Source: Flavobacteriia bacterium
Lineage (GTDB): Bacteria > Bacteroidota > Bacteroidia > Flavobacteriales > Flavobacteriaceae
Length of the DNA stretch: 7,208 nucleotides
Assembly: GCA_003973375.1 (NCBI GenBank)
Contig: QNYL01000126.1
Coordinates: forward strand, 1 to 7,208
Reading direction: 5' to 3'
The translations under genes and the position numbers were made by a program. The notes beneath the pieces were generated by a model. It worked only from the letters and a program-made list of their open reading frames with translations, did not search any database and was not told the DNA's origin. Shown here piece by piece: positions 5,647 to 7,208 of this stretch (within the stretch, counting starts at the first letter, position 1; every line of letters begins with the position of its first letter).

Positions 5647-7035
5647 TTAGAGGTGTATCACTTCGTCGTAAGCATCTGCAACAGCTTCCATCACTGCTTC
5701 ACTCATGGTTGGGTGCGGATGAATGGCTTTAAGAATCTCATGTCCGGTAGCTTCGAGTTTACGGGCTACAACAGCCTCAGCGATCATATCGGTAACACCG
5801 GCTCCGATCATATGGCAACCTAAAAGCTCACCGTATTTGGCATCAAAGATAACTTTTACAAATCCCTCAGGAGTTCCTGCTGCTTTGGCTTTTCCGGAGG
5901 CTGAGAACGGGAATTTTCCTATTTTCAGATCATAACCTTTTTCTTTGGCCTGAGCTTCGGTATAGCCCACACTGGCAATTTCCGGTGTGGCATAAGTACA
6001 TCCGGGAATATTACCATAATCAATGGGTTCCGGTTTTAATCCGGCAATATTCTCTACACAAGTGATTCCTTCCGCGGAAGCGACATGGGCCAGAGCAGGG
6101 CCGGGAACCACATCACCGATGGCATAATAACCGGGAATATTGGTTTCGTAATTTTCATTAACCAGAATCTTGTCCTTGTCGGTAACAATTCCTACATCCT
6201 CAAGTCCAATATTTTCAATATTTGATTTGATACCCACAGCGGATAAAATGATGTCAGCTTCGAGCACTTCTTCACCTTTTTTGGTCTTAACCGTTGCTTT
6301 TACTCCTTCGCCTGAAGTATCCACAGCAGTAACACTTGAGCTGGTCATCACCTTGATCTTTGCCTTTTTTAAAGAACGGTTGAATTGTTTTGAAACATCC
6401 AGATCTTCGAGAGGAACCACATTTGGCATAAATTCAACAATGGTAACCTGAGTTCCCATTGAATTGTAGAAATAAGCAAATTCAACGCCTATTGCTCCGG
6501 AACCAACAATGATCATTTTTTCAGGTTGTTTTTCCAGTGTCATCGCCTTGCGGTATCCGATGATCTTTTCTCCGTCAATAGGCATAAACGGCAATTCGCG
6601 TGATCTCGCTCCTGTTGCAATTATAATATGACCGGCAGAATACTCGGTTACTTTGTTATCGGCATCGGTTACTTCAACTTTTTTGCCGGGTTTGACCTTT
6701 CCAAAACCATTGATCACATCAATTTTATTCTTTTTCATCAGGAACTGTACCCCTTTGCTCATTCCGTCAGCCACATTTCTGCTTCGTTTGATAATGGCTT
6801 CAAAGTCTTTATCGATTTCTTTGGCTTTAAGTCCGTAGGCATCTACATGTTTCATATAATCGTAAACCTGAGCACTTTTTAACAGTGCTTTGGTAGGAAT
6901 ACATCCCCAGTTGAGGCAAATTCCACCAAGATTTTCCTTTTCAACAATGGCTACTTTAAATCCGAGTTGAGAAGCTCTGATCGCAGTAACATAGCCTCCG
7001 GGGCCGCTGCCAATGATAATGATGTCGTAGTTCAT
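5647..7035 (-). CDS. lpdA: Dihydrolipoamide dehydrogenase (E3)
   Basis: This FAD flavoprotein reoxidises dihydrolipoyl groups with NAD+ and serves as the E3 component of the pyruvate, 2-oxoglutarate or branched-chain 2-oxoacid dehydrogenase complexes and of glycine cleavage. All key parts are visible in its 462 residues: the FAD Rossmann motif GSGPGG (9-14), the redox disulfide GGICLNWGCIPTK with Cys40 and Cys45, the NAD-binding GSGAIG (178-183) with Glu201 after the following strand, AIGDV (305-309), and the C-terminal interface motif HPHPTMSE, giving catalytic His441 and Glu446. There is no N-terminal lipoyl domain, and the length is normal. The ATG at 7035 places the FAD motif at the usual distance. 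It has its own terminator and a likely promoter overlapping the upstream permease stop codon. No E1 or E2 gene is in the window, so the complex it serves cannot be assigned. Confidence 0.97.
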   Translation of the reverse strand: MNYDIIIIGSGPGGYVTAIRASQLGFKVAIVEKENLGGICLNWGCIPTKALLKSAQVYDYMKHVDAYGLKAKEIDKDFEAIIKRSRNVADGMSKGVQFLMKKNKIDVINGFGKVKPGKKVEVTDADNKVTEYSAGHIIIATGARSRELPFMPIDGEKIIGYRKAMTLEKQPEKMIIVGSGAIGVEFAYFYNSMGTQVTIVEFMPNVVPLEDLDVSKQFNRSLKKAKIKVMTSSSVTAVDTSGEGVKATVKTKKGEEVLEADIILSAVGIKSNIENIGLEDVGIVTDKDKILVNENYETNIPGYYAIGDVVPGPALAHVASAEGITCVENIAGLKPEPIDYGNIPGCTYATPEIASVGYTEAQAKEKGYDLKIGKFPFSASGKAKAAGTPEGFVKVIFDAKYGELLGCHMIGAGVTDMIAEAVVARKLEATGHEILKAIHPHPTMSEAVMEAVADAYDEVIHL

Positions 7036-7110
7036 TTCTTTAGTTTTAATAGTTGTTTTTAATTTTCTGATAAATCTTTAACCGAAAAAAGCTTAAAAAT
7101 TTACGGAATG

Positions 7111-7140
7111 CAAATTTAGTTAAATTTTATGGCTTTTACA
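7111..7140 (-). promoter_or_regulatory. Probable lpdA promoter overlapping the upstream stop codon
   Basis: On the minus strand, TAAATTTG (7118 down to 7111) fits the Bacteroidetes -7 consensus TAnnTTTG exactly, and its first three bases are the permease stop codon TAA. The -33 position is imperfect: CTG (7141-7139), 20 bp upstream, rather than TTG. The inferred start point lies about 70 nt before the lpdA ATG. The promoter would allow lpdA expression independent of the permease gene, although no terminator separates the two. Confidence 0.5.
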
Positions 7141-7208
7141 GGACTAATTTTACTGACGATATAAGAAGGAATCAGCAACATGATCAAACACAGGATCAAA
7201 GTTCCCAG
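7116..7208 (-). CDS. ABC transporter permease, C-terminal end only (FtsX/LolC-like)
   Basis: The last 30 codons of a gene that enters from the right edge are present, ending in TAA at 7118-7116. The translation has a hydrophobic helix, LGTLILCLIMLLIPSYIV, followed by SKISPVKAIKFN. A final membrane helix followed by a short tail of the SP-K-AI-F type is typical of the C-terminus of FtsX-domain permeases (MacB and LolC/E families), which act in the inner membrane in lipoprotein or peptide export. It lies 80 bp upstream of lpdA on the same strand. The assignment rests on only 30 residues, so the subfamily is unknown. Confidence 0.65.
   Translation of the reverse strand: MGTLILCLIMLLIPSYIVSKISPVKAIKFN

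Overview
The window looks like chromosomal DNA from a member of the Bacteroidota, most likely class Flavobacteriia. The evidence is the low G+C content, the lack of clear Shine-Dalgarno sites before the genes, a textbook Bacteroidetes promoter (TTG-N19-TATATTTG) before rpmH, protein sequences of flavobacterial type, and short intergenic repeats of a kind I recall from flavobacterial genomes.

Layout from left to right. Positions 1-188 hold no gene but carry a cluster of direct and inverted repeats built on a 15-bp palindromic core. A minus-strand short-chain dehydrogenase of the 2,4-dienoyl-CoA reductase type follows (189-1073). A divergent intergenic region leads to rpmH on the plus strand (1243-1401, ribosomal protein L34), with its own promoter and a strong intrinsic terminator. 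Then come carB (1538-4390), the large subunit of carbamoyl phosphate synthetase in a short 950-residue form that lacks the C-terminal allosteric domain, and yjbQ (4562-4987), a small YjbQ/UPF0047 protein. Positions 4988-5646 are a 659-bp non-coding stretch between convergent genes. It contains a roughly 217-bp MITE-like element with imperfect terminal inverted repeats flanked by TTAA, a cluster of G+C-richer hairpin repeats, and the terminator of the next gene. lpdA (5647-7035, minus strand) encodes dihydrolipoamide dehydrogenase. The right edge holds the last 30 codons of an ABC-transporter permease on the minus strand, whose stop codon overlaps the probable lpdA promoter.

The genes are mostly housekeeping and do not form one pathway: lipid/acyl-CoA redox (SDR), translation (L34), pyrimidine and arginine precursor supply (CarB), 2-oxoacid dehydrogenase and/or glycine cleavage complexes (Lpd), and membrane export (permease). 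carA and rnpA are not in the window. I see no CRISPR array, tRNA, rRNA, complete insertion sequence, toxin-antitoxin pair or defence system. The least explained DNA is the 4988-5646 gap, particularly the TTAA-bounded element, and the palindromic repeats at 1-138.
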